Shown: positions 29,756-39,031 of the stretch, piece after piece
Layout of the letters: each line of letters starts with the position of its first letter
How positions within the stretch are numbered: the first letter of the stretch is position 1
Source of the DNA: JANYHH01 sp965249745
Lineage (GTDB): Bacteria; Deinococcota; Deinococci; Deinococcales; JAAFIG01
NCBI GenBank assembly: GCA_965249745.1
Contig: OZ252252.1
Location: 3,534,001-3,598,000 of the forward strand
Length of the DNA: 64,000 nucleotides
Direction: 5' to 3'
The notes under the pieces: generated by a model
Seen by the model: only the letters and a program-made list of their open reading frames with translations
What the model was told of the DNA's origin: nothing
Database searches by the model: none
Program-made: the position numbers and the translations under genes

Positions 29756-30029
29756 GTGCAACGCGGAAACGACATCACTCGTCCGAAAACGCCCGTCTCG
29801 AGCCGACTCGGCCAATGCAGGTCTCGAGGGGTGCGAACTCGGAGCGGGTTGCCGCTTTTCTCGAGGTACCCCCTGCAAAGTAGGAGGCGCTTTTGAAGGC
29901 TCGAGACGCACAGGTTTTTGGACAGCAGGCTCAACTCTGGTCATCGGAGCTAATGGAAGGCGAACTGCGACCAACAAGGACTAACTCGAGTTAGGCTGGA
30001 AGCCCAGTTCAATCTTTTTCGGAGGTCAG

Positions 30030-30743
30030 ATGAACAAGTTGGTACCTGATGCCGCGTCGTGTCTGAAAGATCAGCTCAGGGACGGCATGACGGTTGCCGT
30101 GGGCGGCTTTGGATTGTGCGGTATCCCGGAGACGCTGATCGCCGCCGTGCGCGATTCCGGCGTGCGCGGCCTGACGGTCGTCTCCAACAATTGCGGCGTG
30201 GACGGCTTCGGTCTGGGACTCCTCCTAGAAACCCGGCAGATCAGCAAGATGGTCTCGAGTTACGTCGGCGAGAACGCCGAATTCGAGCGCCAATACCTGG
30301 CGGGCGAGTTGGAAGTTGAATTCGTGCCGCAGGGAACGCTCGCGGAAAGAATGCGGGCGGGCGGGGCGGGCATCCCCGGCTTTTACACCCGCACCGGGTT
30401 CGGCACGAGCGTGGCTGACGGCAAAGAAACGAAAACCTTCGACGGTCTGGACTATGTGCTGGAGCGTGGCATCGTCGCGGATTTAGCCCTCGTGAAAGCC
30501 TGGCAGGGCGACGCGCACGGGAATTTGCTGTACCGAAAGACGGCGCGAAATTTCAACCCACTTGTGGCGAGCTGTGGACGGGTGACGGTCGCAGAACTCG
30601 AGGAGATCGTGCCAGTCGGTGGTCTCGAGCCGGACGCGATTCACACGCCGGGCATTTACGTGCAACGCGTGACCCCGGCGACCCTGAACGAGAAACGGAT
30701 TGAGAAACGCACCGTCAGTTCTAACCCGCAGGCGGTGAGCTGA
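30030..30743 (+). CDS. scoA: 3-oxoacid CoA-transferase subunit A
   Basis: Transfers CoA between succinyl-CoA and 3-oxoacids (acetoacetate use). 237 residues with the alpha-subunit signatures GGFGLCGIPETL near the N-terminus, SNNCGVDGFGLG and GIPGFYTRTGFGT. CGGAGG precedes the ATG. The stop codon is directly followed by the start of subunit B, so the two are made in equal amounts. Confidence 0.94.
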   Translation: MNKLVPDAASCLKDQLRDGMTVAVGGFGLCGIPETLIAAVRDSGVRGLTVVSNNCGVDGFGLGLLLETRQISKMVSSYVGENAEFERQYLAGELEVEFVPQGTLAERMRAGGAGIPGFYTRTGFGTSVADGKETKTFDGLDYVLERGIVADLALVKAWQGDAHGNLLYRKTARNFNPLVASCGRVTVAELEEIVPVGGLEPDAIHTPGIYVQRVTPATLNEKRIEKRTVSSNPQAVS

Positions 30744-31376
30744 GTGCCGTGGTCCAGGGACGAGCTGGCGAAACGCGCCGCCTTGGAGTTGCAGGACGGC
30801 TACTACGTGAACCTCGGGATTGGAATTCCGACCCTGGTCGCCAATTACATCCCGCCCGGCATGGACGTGGTGCTGCAAAGCGAGAACGGCTTGCTCGGCA
30901 TCGGACCTTTTCCGACGGAATCCGAGGTGGACGCCGACCTGATCAACGCGGGCAAGCAAACCGTGACCGCACTCCCCGGCGCGAGTTTTTTCTCGAGCGC
31001 GGACAGCTTCGCCATGATTCGCGGTGGACACATTGACCTGGCGATCCTCGGCGCGATGCAGGTTTCAGGCGCGGGCGATCTGGCGAACTGGATGGTTCCC
31101 GGCAAATTGGTCAAGGGCATGGGCGGCGCGATGGATCTGGTCGCCGGAGCCAAGCGCGTCATCGTCGTGATGGAACACAACGCCAGGGACGGCACACCGA
31201 AGATTCTCGAGATCTGTGATTTGCCGCTCACCGGACGCGCCTGTGTCAACACGATCATCACCGACCTGTGCGTGTTCAGCCTAGAGGGCGGCTTGAGGCT
31301 GCTCGAGCTGGCTCCGGGCGTGACAGTAGAAGAGGTTCGCGCCAAAACCGGGTGCGGGTTTCGAGTGTCTTTGTAG
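30744..31376 (+). CDS. scoB: 3-oxoacid CoA-transferase subunit B
   Basis: 210 residues. Contains LGIGIPTLVANY and the catalytic glutamate in SENGLLGIGP (Glu47), which forms the covalent CoA thioester, and GGHIDLAILGAMQV. GTG start abutting the stop of subunit A. Chain length and both motifs are normal. The partner pathway genes (thiolase, dehydrogenase) are not in the window. Confidence 0.95.
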   Translation: MPWSRDELAKRAALELQDGYYVNLGIGIPTLVANYIPPGMDVVLQSENGLLGIGPFPTESEVDADLINAGKQTVTALPGASFFSSADSFAMIRGGHIDLAILGAMQVSGAGDLANWMVPGKLVKGMGGAMDLVAGAKRVIVVMEHNARDGTPKILEICDLPLTGRACVNTIITDLCVFSLEGGLRLLELAPGVTVEEVRAKTGCGFRVSL

Positions 31377-31382
31377 CGTGTA

Positions 31383-31411
31383 GCGTCTCGGGACTCTGCA
31401 TTTCGAGACGC
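31383..31411. terminator. Possible bidirectional terminator between scoB and sbcD
   Basis: 8-bp stem (GCGTCTCG with CGAGACGC), 13-nt loop, in the short gap between two convergent genes. No T tract on either side, so weak. Confidence 0.35.
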
Positions 31412-31455
31412 GACATCTCGAGGGGAGTTCGGTACAGCTTGAGGGCAGACCGCGA

Positions 31456-32640
31456 TCAAGTCGCGGCAGCTTCCCGTTCCTCGCCGTTGACTTCCGCCTC
31501 TAACTCTGCGAAAGCGCGCAGCAATTCCTCCGGCGCGTCCTTCTGGCGCGCCTCCTGATAAAATCGCTTGAACGCCTCGAGTGGCTCCAAGACGGGCGCT
31601 TCCGGCTTCCCACCCTCGAGGGCCACCGCGCCGTCGCTCAGTTCCACCTCCACCGCCAGCGCATTCGGCAAGACCTTCAACACCCGGTCCTTCAGGCCCG
31701 GCAGCGCGTGCTCCAGTTTCACCGTGACCTTCAACCAACCATCGAAGGCCCGGTACTCCTCGAGGCGGCGCTCTAAGGTGTCCACATCCACGCGCACGTT
31801 TTTCAAGGTCTTGCCGCTCTGCAACGGAACCTCATGCAACCGGGCGCGCCGCCCCGGTTGGGCTTCCACCAAGACGACTCGCTTCTGTTCCCCCGCCTCT
31901 CCGAAATCCAGTTGAATCGCGCTGCCACTGTAGACCACGGGCGGACCATCGCGGAGCTGTTGCGGCTTGTGCAGGTGACCCAGCGCCACGTACTGCGCGG
32001 TGCTTGGCATCGCGCCCGGATCAACGCAGTACGAGTTGCTGACGTGAAAGGTGAACTCGGAACCCGACAGCTCGCCGCCATCCAGCGCCGTGTGAAGCAT
32101 CATCACGTTGACCGCGTCCGCCCGAAACCCGGCCTCCAGGCGATTCATGAAAAAACCCATCCCCTCGCGGAACTTCTGCTTCCAGGCTCCCGTGTCCAGC
32201 GTGCTGTCCACCAGATCGGCCGCCTTCACCAGTCGCCGCTCCGACAGGAACGGAAACGCCCCGACGATCAGCTTCCCAACCTCGAGGTCAAGCGTGACGG
32301 CGCTGAGATTGGATTTGACCTCGCCTAGCACAGTCGCGCCGACCCCGCCCAGCAAGCCTGCCACGCTGTCCAGACGGCGCGGGCTGTCGTGGTTCCCGGC
32401 GATCACGACGCTCGGGATCTTTTGTTCTCCCAATCGCAAGAAAAATTCGTAGACCGCGTTTTCGGCATCCGCGCTCGGGTTGGGGCTATCAAACAGATCG
32501 CCCGCCACCAGCACCGCGTCCACTTTTTCCGCAACAGCCACTTGGAGTATTTCTTGGAGCGCCGCACGAATTTCCGGGGTGCGATCCATACCGCGCAGAA
32601 CGCGCCCAGCGTGCCAGTCAGCGGTGTGCAACAACCTCAT
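31456..32640 (-). CDS. sbcD: Nuclease SbcCD subunit D
   Basis: Mre11-type metallophosphoesterase nuclease for DNA hairpins and double-strand break repair. 394 residues with the metal motifs HTADWHAG (Asp8, His10), AGDLFD (Asp48), AGNHDS (Asn83, His84) and a later GHLHKPQ. The C-terminal third is the family capping region. The partner sbcC usually lies immediately downstream, but here the next gene is convergent scoB. TAGACT (plus-strand 32650-32655) is 9 nt before the ATG with no ribosome binding site, suggesting a leaderless mRNA. Confidence 0.93.
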   Translation of the reverse strand: MRLLHTADWHAGRVLRGMDRTPEIRAALQEILQVAVAEKVDAVLVAGDLFDSPNPSADAENAVYEFFLRLGEQKIPSVVIAGNHDSPRRLDSVAGLLGGVGATVLGEVKSNLSAVTLDLEVGKLIVGAFPFLSERRLVKAADLVDSTLDTGAWKQKFREGMGFFMNRLEAGFRADAVNVMMLHTALDGGELSGSEFTFHVSNSYCVDPGAMPSTAQYVALGHLHKPQQLRDGPPVVYSGSAIQLDFGEAGEQKRVVLVEAQPGRRARLHEVPLQSGKTLKNVRVDVDTLERRLEEYRAFDGWLKVTVKLEHALPGLKDRVLKVLPNALAVEVELSDGAVALEGGKPEAPVLEPLEAFKRFYQEARQKDAPEELLRAFAELEAEVNGEEREAAAT

Positions 32641-32738
32641 CTGAGAGCTAGTCTACCCCGATTTCGCTCGAGACGTAATGGCTGGGATTGGGTTTAGAAG
32701 GTTCGAGGTTGGTGAGATTCTCTCGAGGGATAGAAAAA

Positions 32739-32765
32739 CTCGAGACCGAATGAATCGGTCTCGAG
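32739..32765 (-). terminator. Intrinsic terminator of the large lipoprotein gene
   Basis: 11-bp perfect stem (CTCGAGACCGA with TCGGTCTCGAG), 5-nt loop, followed on the minus strand by AGTTTTTC. Starts 20 bp after the stop codon. Both ends of the stem are CTCGAG. Confidence 0.85.
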
Positions 32766-32785
32766 CCATTGCCAACTCAGTACGT

Positions 32786-34903
32786 TTAGTTACCGAGCTT
32801 GATGCGGAATTCTTGGATCACCCTCGAGATCACACCGGACTTGATTTCTGATGGGTTGTTGAAGGGACCGACAAATTCGCTGCTGTACGACTGGTTGAGC
32901 TGCTCGTTAGTAGCGTTCGGGATCGTGTAAGGACCCTCTGGGAAGGGACCAGCAACGTCAGCCCCAGTGGAGTTGGTCGGTGAAATATCAAGAACGGCAG
33001 GGACACTGGCTTCAGCAAGAGCGTTACCACCGATCATGTCAAGGAAAGTAGCGGGTTCGTTCTTGAACTTCCAGATATTCTCGTCACGGAACAAAAGCTG
33101 TGCCTCTGTCGGGCTAGCTGTTTGCGTCACGATCACTGGGACGACCAACAAGAAATTCAACGCACCCGTGAAGGCAGAATCGGAACGGATGTAGTGACGC
33201 TTCAACACCAAACGCCCATCCAGCATCTTGTCGCTGGTGACAGCGGTTTCTGGAGCGTCGCCACCAGCAAAGGCACGCACAGTCACAGCGTTGTCCGCCG
33301 TCCAGTTGTAAATGCAAGGCTTGGCGTCCGTGCCAGCCTCGAGACGAGCTGGTTCTGGCAGGACGGGCAAGCTGAAGTTGGTGAGCTGCTCAACGTTGGT
33401 TGGGTCAGCGCTGACAGCGGTCCAGAAGTAATCGTTATTGGTGCAGTTGGTAGCTAATGGAAGCGCTTTTGCCCATTGGATGAAGTACAGGTTCGCGCCA
33501 GTGGATTCTGGCCAGTCGAAGTCGAACGAAATCTTCTGAGCGCTGGCGGGCGGGAAGCTGTTGACGCCGGATGGCTGCTGAGCGCTCACTTCGTTCGGCG
33601 TTTCAATGATGACACCCGTCTTACCCTCGTTCGGCAATGGGCGGATGTTGTCGCTGAAGAACCAGGAATCATGCTTCGGACCCGTCGCGTAAACACCGAT
33701 ACGGTATTTGACGCTCGAGCCGAGGTCCTGTGGGAGCTGGAAGGCAAAGCGGCGACCTTCGGTCGTCAGACTAATTGCCTTGATGTCACGCGGGTCGGAA
33801 ACGATGACGCTGCCGCCACCAATTTCAACCACGAGGAACGCGAAACCGCTGGTGAAGGCACCGGGCAAACGGATCTCGCCCGAGATGGCCTTGGAACCGT
33901 TGTTACCGGTTGGGATTTCGTACGCCTGATCGCCGGAAGCGGGCGTCGTAGAGCCTGAACGAGCGATCACGTTCGGGCGAATACCAGACTGCGTGTAACC
34001 AGTCGCGTTGCGTTCCATGTAGACCAAGCTGCCTTCGACTTGACTGGCGCAGCTATTCTGGCTGAAACGCACGCGGATGTAACCGGTGCGTTGACCGGGC
34101 TTCAAAACCTGAACAGCATTGGACTTCAAAGAATCCTCGTGCAGTGCAGTCGCACGAGTTCCATTGGCGATGAAGTACACGTAACCCAAGGCCGTTGTGC
34201 CTGCGGTGTCGTCAACCTTCGAGCCAGCGGGCAAGCGGAAGCGGATGTACCCCTCCTGCGAATTAGCGCAGGCTGTGGTGATACCCGTGCGTGGCTGCAA
34301 AACGATGACTGGATTTGGCGTGGTCACGCCCTTGTACGAAACGGGACTTTCGATAGCCGTGGTTGGCACAGCGGAAACCACGTACGGTGTGGGGACTTTC
34401 TGGAAGGTAAACGAACCATCAGAGGTTGACTGAATCTGCTGATTGAACGTACCGTCAGCATCGCCGACTTGGACGCGAACGCCGAACGCACCCTCGCCGT
34501 TGAACTTCAGCACCTTACCGGTGACGGTGATACCAGTCTGAACGTTGACGCTGACCGTCTTCGTGGCGTCAGCTTTGCCAGCCTTCTTCGCCTTTAATGT
34601 GAAGGTGGTTGTCGTGGACACGGTCTTTTGTGCATTACCGGTAAGGACGGGGCTAGGAGCCAAGACTGCATTGTCAATTTCAACCGAGTCGGCTCCCGTG
34701 ACGGACCAGTCGAACTGAACGGTTCCACCGACGGGTGGTAGCGTCAAGGTTTCGGCTGAATCCCTCGTGGTGTTGGCAATTTTCGCCTTGAAGCTGTTGA
34801 TGGTTGCTCCACCATCACTACCGCCACCGCCACCACCTGGGCACGCGGTTAACGTAGTCACGCCGAGCGCGACCGCCAATAATAACTTCGCTACACTCTT
34901 CAT
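32786..34903 (-). CDS. Large lipoprotein with carboxypeptidase-regulatory-like domain
   Basis: 705 residues. Signal peptide with lipobox TLTAC (Cys21) and a Gly-rich tether. Next an Ig-like domain (about 33-123: INSFKAKIANTTRDSAETLT... VSVNV), then a CarboxypepD_reg-like beta-sandwich (about 125-205: VTGKVLKFNGEGAFGVRVQV, DGSFTFQKVPT). The remaining 500 residues are beta-rich and unassigned, with eight or so cysteines. GGAGGAG lies upstream of the ATG. Probably an envelope-exposed structural or binding protein; I do not recognise its family. Confidence 0.8.
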   Translation of the reverse strand: MKSVAKLLLAVALGVTTLTACPGGGGGGSDGGATINSFKAKIANTTRDSAETLTLPPVGGTVQFDWSVTGADSVEIDNAVLAPSPVLTGNAQKTVSTTTTFTLKAKKAGKADATKTVSVNVQTGITVTGKVLKFNGEGAFGVRVQVGDADGTFNQQIQSTSDGSFTFQKVPTPYVVSAVPTTAIESPVSYKGVTTPNPVIVLQPRTGITTACANSQEGYIRFRLPAGSKVDDTAGTTALGYVYFIANGTRATALHEDSLKSNAVQVLKPGQRTGYIRVRFSQNSCASQVEGSLVYMERNATGYTQSGIRPNVIARSGSTTPASGDQAYEIPTGNNGSKAISGEIRLPGAFTSGFAFLVVEIGGGSVIVSDPRDIKAISLTTEGRRFAFQLPQDLGSSVKYRIGVYATGPKHDSWFFSDNIRPLPNEGKTGVIIETPNEVSAQQPSGVNSFPPASAQKISFDFDWPESTGANLYFIQWAKALPLATNCTNNDYFWTAVSADPTNVEQLTNFSLPVLPEPARLEAGTDAKPCIYNWTADNAVTVRAFAGGDAPETAVTSDKMLDGRLVLKRHYIRSDSAFTGALNFLLVVPVIVTQTASPTEAQLLFRDENIWKFKNEPATFLDMIGGNALAEASVPAVLDISPTNSTGADVAGPFPEGPYTIPNATNEQLNQSYSSEFVGPFNNPSEIKSGVISRVIQEFRIKLGN

Positions 34904-34990
34904 TAAACTCCTCCCATCTCGAGCCTCTACGACGAAACCCGAAACGTCTGTGTGAAAGTATCACAAGCTTGCCAATGATCTCATGAGATT

Positions 34991-35016
34991 CGCCCTCGAG
35001 CACGTGCTCGAGGGCG
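34991..35016. other. 26-bp perfect palindrome with two CTCGAG sites
   Basis: Each arm is CGCCCTCGAGCAC; the arms meet without a spacer. It lies between two minus-strand genes, 88 bp before the lipoprotein start and 127 bp after the DUF87 gene's end. On the plus strand it is followed by TTTT, but no plus-strand gene precedes it. It could end the upstream minus-strand transcript, or be an operator. Confidence 0.55.
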
Positions 35017-35142
35017 TTTTCGAGTCTCAAGTATTTGAAGATTTGGAGTCGTTAACGGTTACGGAAGCGGGGCGCTCATGGAAAACTCGCGGGGCGCTCA
35101 CCTAATTTTCTGAACCGGAACAGTTCGAGGTTTACCGTTTTC

Positions 35143-37581
35143 TCATTCCCAGGCTGGATTCAGGCGTCCCTTGTCATCGCGCTCAAACGGGGCCCACGCG
35201 AGGGCGATGACTTGCAGCGTGACATCGGTCTGCTTGGGTTTGATCTGCACCTCGTCCAGCTTTTCTTCCACATCCACGGCTTGCAGGGTCTCAAGTTCAG
35301 TCTGGAGTTGGGTTTGCAATTCCTGAAGTTGGGCGCTGTACTCGGAGACGTTTTCGGCGGCGTGCGTCACGTCCTGTCCCTCGCGGTAGGCGCGACCGGC
35401 TTTGTTGAGGGCGCTGCCCGCCTTGTTGATGGAACTCGAGCGACCACCACCCAAAAGCGCCCCGAGAATCCCCATGCCGACGTTGACGGCCGTCGAGAGC
35501 TGCGCCTGTTGCGCCTGAGCTTTTTGCGTGGCAACGGCTTGCTCTGCTTTGCGAATCTTCTCTTGGAGGGCCGCGATTTTCGGCGCGTACTTGGTTTGCA
35601 GTTTTGCGGCCACCTCGTCCCTGGCTTCTCGAGCGGCTTGCGAGAGACGAATGCGGAAGTCCTGTTCGGACTCATTGGGTTCGGAAGTGAGCTTGCGGGC
35701 GCTCGAGGTGAACAGCGTCATGCCCTGGGTTTGCGTGACCCACTTGGCGTACTCTTTGCCCCACTTATCCAGTGCTTTGCCGCTCAGTTGATTTTGCAAC
35801 TCCGAGAATTCGGCGCTACCGGGCGCGTCCTGCTCCAGCCGATCCAGTTCCAGCTTCAGTTCAGTCGCGTTGTCCCAGTCCACCGCGACCGGACCATCCC
35901 CAATTTCCGCGAGCCGTTGCACGGTCTGCGCCGTGTCCAGGCGGTACTTCGTGCTGGACACCCTGGCTTCGGCGCTGCCCAAAATCATCGGGAGGTACAG
36001 GTGTCCGCTCTCGCCTCGGCTGGGCGGGATGAAGTACTGCTTCACGTCGGGGGGCAGGACCGGGCGGCTCGAGGCGGCGGCTTTGCCCGCGGGTTGCGGC
36101 GAGGTGCTGGAAGGTGGCACTGTGCTCGAAGATGGCGCTGTGCTCGAAGATGGCGCTGTGCTGGAAGGCGACGTTACACTCGAGACTGACGCATTTTTCT
36201 TGTCGAACATCAGGCGCTTGATCTGCTCTAAGGTCATCGGGCCCGCCAGGTAACTCATCGTCCAGCGCGTCTGGAAGGTGATCGGCTGCGGCTGGTTGAC
36301 GCTGTGCATCAGGAAGACGCGCTTGCCCAACCCGGAAATCTGTGCGCTGAGTTGTTGTTGACTGACCCCGGCGGCACTGGCAGATAATGCCTCGAGCACG
36401 CGATTTTTGTCGTTATCGGTTTGCAAGCGCCCGATGAACCAGGTTCCGGTGTTCGCCAAGCCCTTGTAATCCAGGTCCACCGGGTTCTGGGTGCTGAGGA
36501 CCATGCCCAACCCGAACGCCCTGGCTTGCTTCAACAGCGTCAGCATCGGCATCTTGCTGGGCGGGTTGCCGTTCGGCGGGAAGTACCCGAAGATCTCGTC
36601 CATGTACAGGAGCGCTCGCAGGCTGGGCGTACCGGATTGCTGGCGCATCCAACCGAGCGTCGCGTTCAGCAAGGCAGAAACGAAGAACATCCGCTCCGCA
36701 TCGCTCAGGTGCGCGATGTAAAAGACACTCAGGCGAGGCTTTCCCTGCGCGGTGTACAGAAAATTCTTCACCTCGAGCGGTTCGCCCTGCATCCAGGCTT
36801 GAAAGCCGGGCGAGGCCAGCAGCGCGTTCAGGCTCATCGCCAACTCGAAGCGGTCCTTGGCGGGGTAAAAGCTGTCCAGTGCCATGACGCCGATTTTCTC
36901 GAAGGGTGGTTGTTGAATCAGCGCGATCAGTGCCCCCAAATCCAAGCTTTGTCCCGCCGCCCATTTGTTCGCCAGGATGCTGCTGAGCAAGATATGTTCG
37001 CGGCTGCGAATCGGGTCAACCTCAATGCCCAGCAACCCCAGCAGGCTCGAGACGGCGCTTTGAATCGCGCCGCGTAAAGCGTCCTCGTCTCCGGCGGCGG
37101 GCGGATCGAAGGAGCGCAGCACGTTGACGGGCACACCCGCGTTGGAGCCGGGCGTGTAGACCGTGAAGTCCACGGCGGCCCGCATCTTCTGGATGCGCTC
37201 TCCGTCCTGGCCCCAGTCCGCCAGGCCCTTCTTCCAGACGGCCGCCTGCGACGCGGCGAACTCCTCTACGGATTGATTGTTCTGCGCGGCCAGGTCGGCG
37301 CTCACCCAGGGCTGAAAGCTGGCGGCGTCTAAGTCGGGGAAGGATAGCAATAGATTCGTCAGGTCGCCCTTCGGGTCAATCGCAATCACCGGGATATTGT
37401 CTATCAGCGCTTCCTCCAATAACCCGATGCCCAGACCGGTCTTGCCGCTGCCGGTCATGCCGATGATGACGGCGTGGGTTGTCAGGGTCTTCGATTCCAG
37501 CAGCGTCACATCTTCGGAGAGCGCCACGTCGTGAAAATTCTTCCCCAGGTAAAACGCACCGAGCTTCTCGAAATCCTGCAT
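35143..37581 (-). CDS. HerA/DUF87-type ATPase
   Basis: 812 residues. Walker A GMTGSGKT at 41-48 and a DE-type Walker B (LLYMDEIFGY) near 330; the layout (LESKTLTTHAVIIGMTGSGK, VIAIDPKGDLTN, STQNPVDLDYKGLANTGTWF) is that of HerA/TraG-like hexameric motor proteins. A low-complexity Ser/Thr/Pro linker (about 470-510) joins it to a charged coiled-coil region (about 650-780) ending in a basic tail. GGAGG upstream. No NurA nuclease or secretion genes are near, so DNA translocation is only the likely function. Confidence 0.85.
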   Translation of the reverse strand: MQDFEKLGAFYLGKNFHDVALSEDVTLLESKTLTTHAVIIGMTGSGKTGLGIGLLEEALIDNIPVIAIDPKGDLTNLLLSFPDLDAASFQPWVSADLAAQNNQSVEEFAASQAAVWKKGLADWGQDGERIQKMRAAVDFTVYTPGSNAGVPVNVLRSFDPPAAGDEDALRGAIQSAVSSLLGLLGIEVDPIRSREHILLSSILANKWAAGQSLDLGALIALIQQPPFEKIGVMALDSFYPAKDRFELAMSLNALLASPGFQAWMQGEPLEVKNFLYTAQGKPRLSVFYIAHLSDAERMFFVSALLNATLGWMRQQSGTPSLRALLYMDEIFGYFPPNGNPPSKMPMLTLLKQARAFGLGMVLSTQNPVDLDYKGLANTGTWFIGRLQTDNDKNRVLEALSASAAGVSQQQLSAQISGLGKRVFLMHSVNQPQPITFQTRWTMSYLAGPMTLEQIKRLMFDKKNASVSSVTSPSSTAPSSSTAPSSSTVPPSSTSPQPAGKAAASSRPVLPPDVKQYFIPPSRGESGHLYLPMILGSAEARVSSTKYRLDTAQTVQRLAEIGDGPVAVDWDNATELKLELDRLEQDAPGSAEFSELQNQLSGKALDKWGKEYAKWVTQTQGMTLFTSSARKLTSEPNESEQDFRIRLSQAAREARDEVAAKLQTKYAPKIAALQEKIRKAEQAVATQKAQAQQAQLSTAVNVGMGILGALLGGGRSSSINKAGSALNKAGRAYREGQDVTHAAENVSEYSAQLQELQTQLQTELETLQAVDVEEKLDEVQIKPKQTDVTLQVIALAWAPFERDDKGRLNPAWE
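36104..36175. repeat. 18-bp tandem repeat in the DUF87 ATPase gene
   Basis: Four units, two identical (GTGCTCGAAGATGGCGCT) and two diverged, encode a Ser-Thr-Ala-Pro-Ser linker on the minus strand. In-frame unit number could vary the linker length. Confidence 0.8.
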
Positions 37582-37654
37582 TCGTGCCTCCCTGACTTGG
37601 TTGAAGTGAATCGAGTCTACAGGTCAAGCAAGTGCTCATGTAGACTTTTCTGGA

Positions 37655-38170
37655 ATGCGAATCGAAACCCCGCGCTTACTACTCATTTCCAACTCGCCCG
37701 AGATCATCCGAACCCGGTTAGAACACGAGAATTTCTGGCTCGAGCTCATAAATGTCGGCAAGGTGCATTTCCCACCCGAGTTCCCAGGGGACGCCCTGGC
37801 GATGTACCCCAACATGCGCGACAGGCTCGAGGCGGGGAACGCCTTGTCACCGGGCGGGGTGGTGATCGAGCGGGAGGGTTTGACGGCAGTCGGAGAGATC
37901 GGCTGCAAGGGCGACGCGGACGAGTCCGGCACGGCCGACATTGGGTACGGCTTCAACCCGAGCGTTTGGAATCGCGGTTACGGCACTGAAATCGTGCGCG
38001 CCTTCAGCGGTTGGCTGTTGCGGCAACCCGGCATCGTGCGCGTCACGGCCGACACCGCCGTGACGAACCCAGCGTCGGCTCGGGTGTTGGAGAAGAGCGA
38101 TTTTCAACGCGTTGGAACGGGGTTCGACCCGGACGATGGCGATCTGATCCGATGGGCGAAAACAGTGTGA
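37655..38170 (+). CDS. GNAT family N-acetyltransferase (RimJ/RimL type)
   Basis: 171 residues. N-terminal IETPRLLLI is the usual Acetyltransf_3 opening; acetyl-CoA motif A is NRGYGTEIVRAFSGWLL and motif B includes VTNPASARVLEKSDF. Substrate unknown. TAGACT (37641-37646) is 8 nt before the ATG and no ribosome binding site is seen, so likely leaderless. Divergent from the DUF87 ATPase gene. Confidence 0.9.
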   Translation: MRIETPRLLLISNSPEIIRTRLEHENFWLELINVGKVHFPPEFPGDALAMYPNMRDRLEAGNALSPGGVVIEREGLTAVGEIGCKGDADESGTADIGYGFNPSVWNRGYGTEIVRAFSGWLLRQPGIVRVTADTAVTNPASARVLEKSDFQRVGTGFDPDDGDLIRWAKTV

Positions 38171-38249
38171 CCTATCACTGTAACCTCGCACTCGAGATTG
38201 TGCCCACAAAGACCCTGGAAGCTCAGCTTTCGGGACTAGACTGCACGGC

Positions 38250-38495
38250 ATGGATGAGGTCAAAGCGTTCATCGAGCGCATGAAGGAGATGCACGGCGAC
38301 GAAGTGCGCGGCGTGACCTTTCCGGATGGCGTGGACGAATTCATGCGCGACCGCGTGATGGCCGGTGACTTGGAGACGGTCGCGTTCATGCACCGGCTGG
38401 CCTGGATTTTCGGGATGCAAACCGGGCAGGCGGCCCTCCTAGCGCAGCAAGAGCGCGAGGCGGAAGCCATTCCGAAGCGCCGCATTGAAGCGTGA
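38250..38495 (+). CDS. Small hypothetical protein
   Basis: 81 residues, soluble, mostly helical (VKAFIERMKEMHGDEV, then LETVAFMHRLAWIFGMQTGQ and a basic tail). No motif I can name. TAGACT (38237-38242) lies 7 nt before the ATG, the same leaderless arrangement as the gene upstream. Codon use resembles the neighbours. Confidence 0.75.
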   Translation: MDEVKAFIERMKEMHGDEVRGVTFPDGVDEFMRDRVMAGDLETVAFMHRLAWIFGMQTGQAALLAQQEREAEAIPKRRIEA

Positions 38496-38544
38496 CCTGA
38501 GGCGTGAACTAAAGACTCATACCAAGCACTCGAGAACTAAAAAG

Positions 38545-38563
38545 GGGCGCAACGGTTGCGCCC
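38545..38563 (-). terminator. Intrinsic terminator of the DUF427 gene
   Basis: GGGCGCAAC-G-GTTGCGCCC, then on the minus strand CTTTTTAG. It begins 21 bp after the stop codon. Confidence 0.8.
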
Positions 38564-38584
38564 TTCGGGCATTTCAAGTTGGCT

Positions 38585-38866
38585 TCAGGCTTTGACTTCG
38601 ACGCCCTTCCAGAAGGCGAGGCGGCCCGTAATCTGCTTCGCGGCGTCCTTCGGTGCCGGGTAGTACCAGGCGGCGTCCGTGTTTGTCTTGCCGTCCACCA
38701 CGAGCGACTTATAGCTCGCCTCGCCCTTCCACGGGCAGGTGCTGTGTGTTTTGCTGTCTGAGAGGAATTCGGATTTGACGCTCTCGGCGGGGAAGTAATG
38801 GTTCCCTTCGACCACGACCGTATCGTTGGATTCCGCAATTGTCTGACCGTTCCAGATGGCTTTCAT
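38585..38866 (-). CDS. DUF427 domain protein
   Basis: 93 residues, the standard size. Family blocks are KAIWNGQTIAESNDTVVVEG, NHYFPAESV, STCPWKGEASYKSL and AAWYYPAPKDAAKQITGRLA with FWKGVEV at the end. A compact beta-barrel protein; the Cys in CPWKG is conserved. Biochemical role unknown. Confidence 0.9.
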   Translation of the reverse strand: MKAIWNGQTIAESNDTVVVEGNHYFPAESVKSEFLSDSKTHSTCPWKGEASYKSLVVDGKTNTDAAWYYPAPKDAAKQITGRLAFWKGVEVKA

Positions 38867-39031
38867 GGACGTATTGTGACTCGAGAGTGAAGATGGGGCT
38901 GTACTGCGGGCGACGCTAGCGATTAGGCGCAGCTCACGATTCCCCGAGCAGGTTGATCGGCAGCTTCTCGGATGGCGGCGCTAGGGCGAATGATCGTTGG
39001 CGAATGCGAAAATCCGAATTCGTTTAGAGAC

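Noticed and set aside
36104..36175. CRISPR-like array
   Set aside because: The units are contiguous 18-mers without spacers inside a coding frame.
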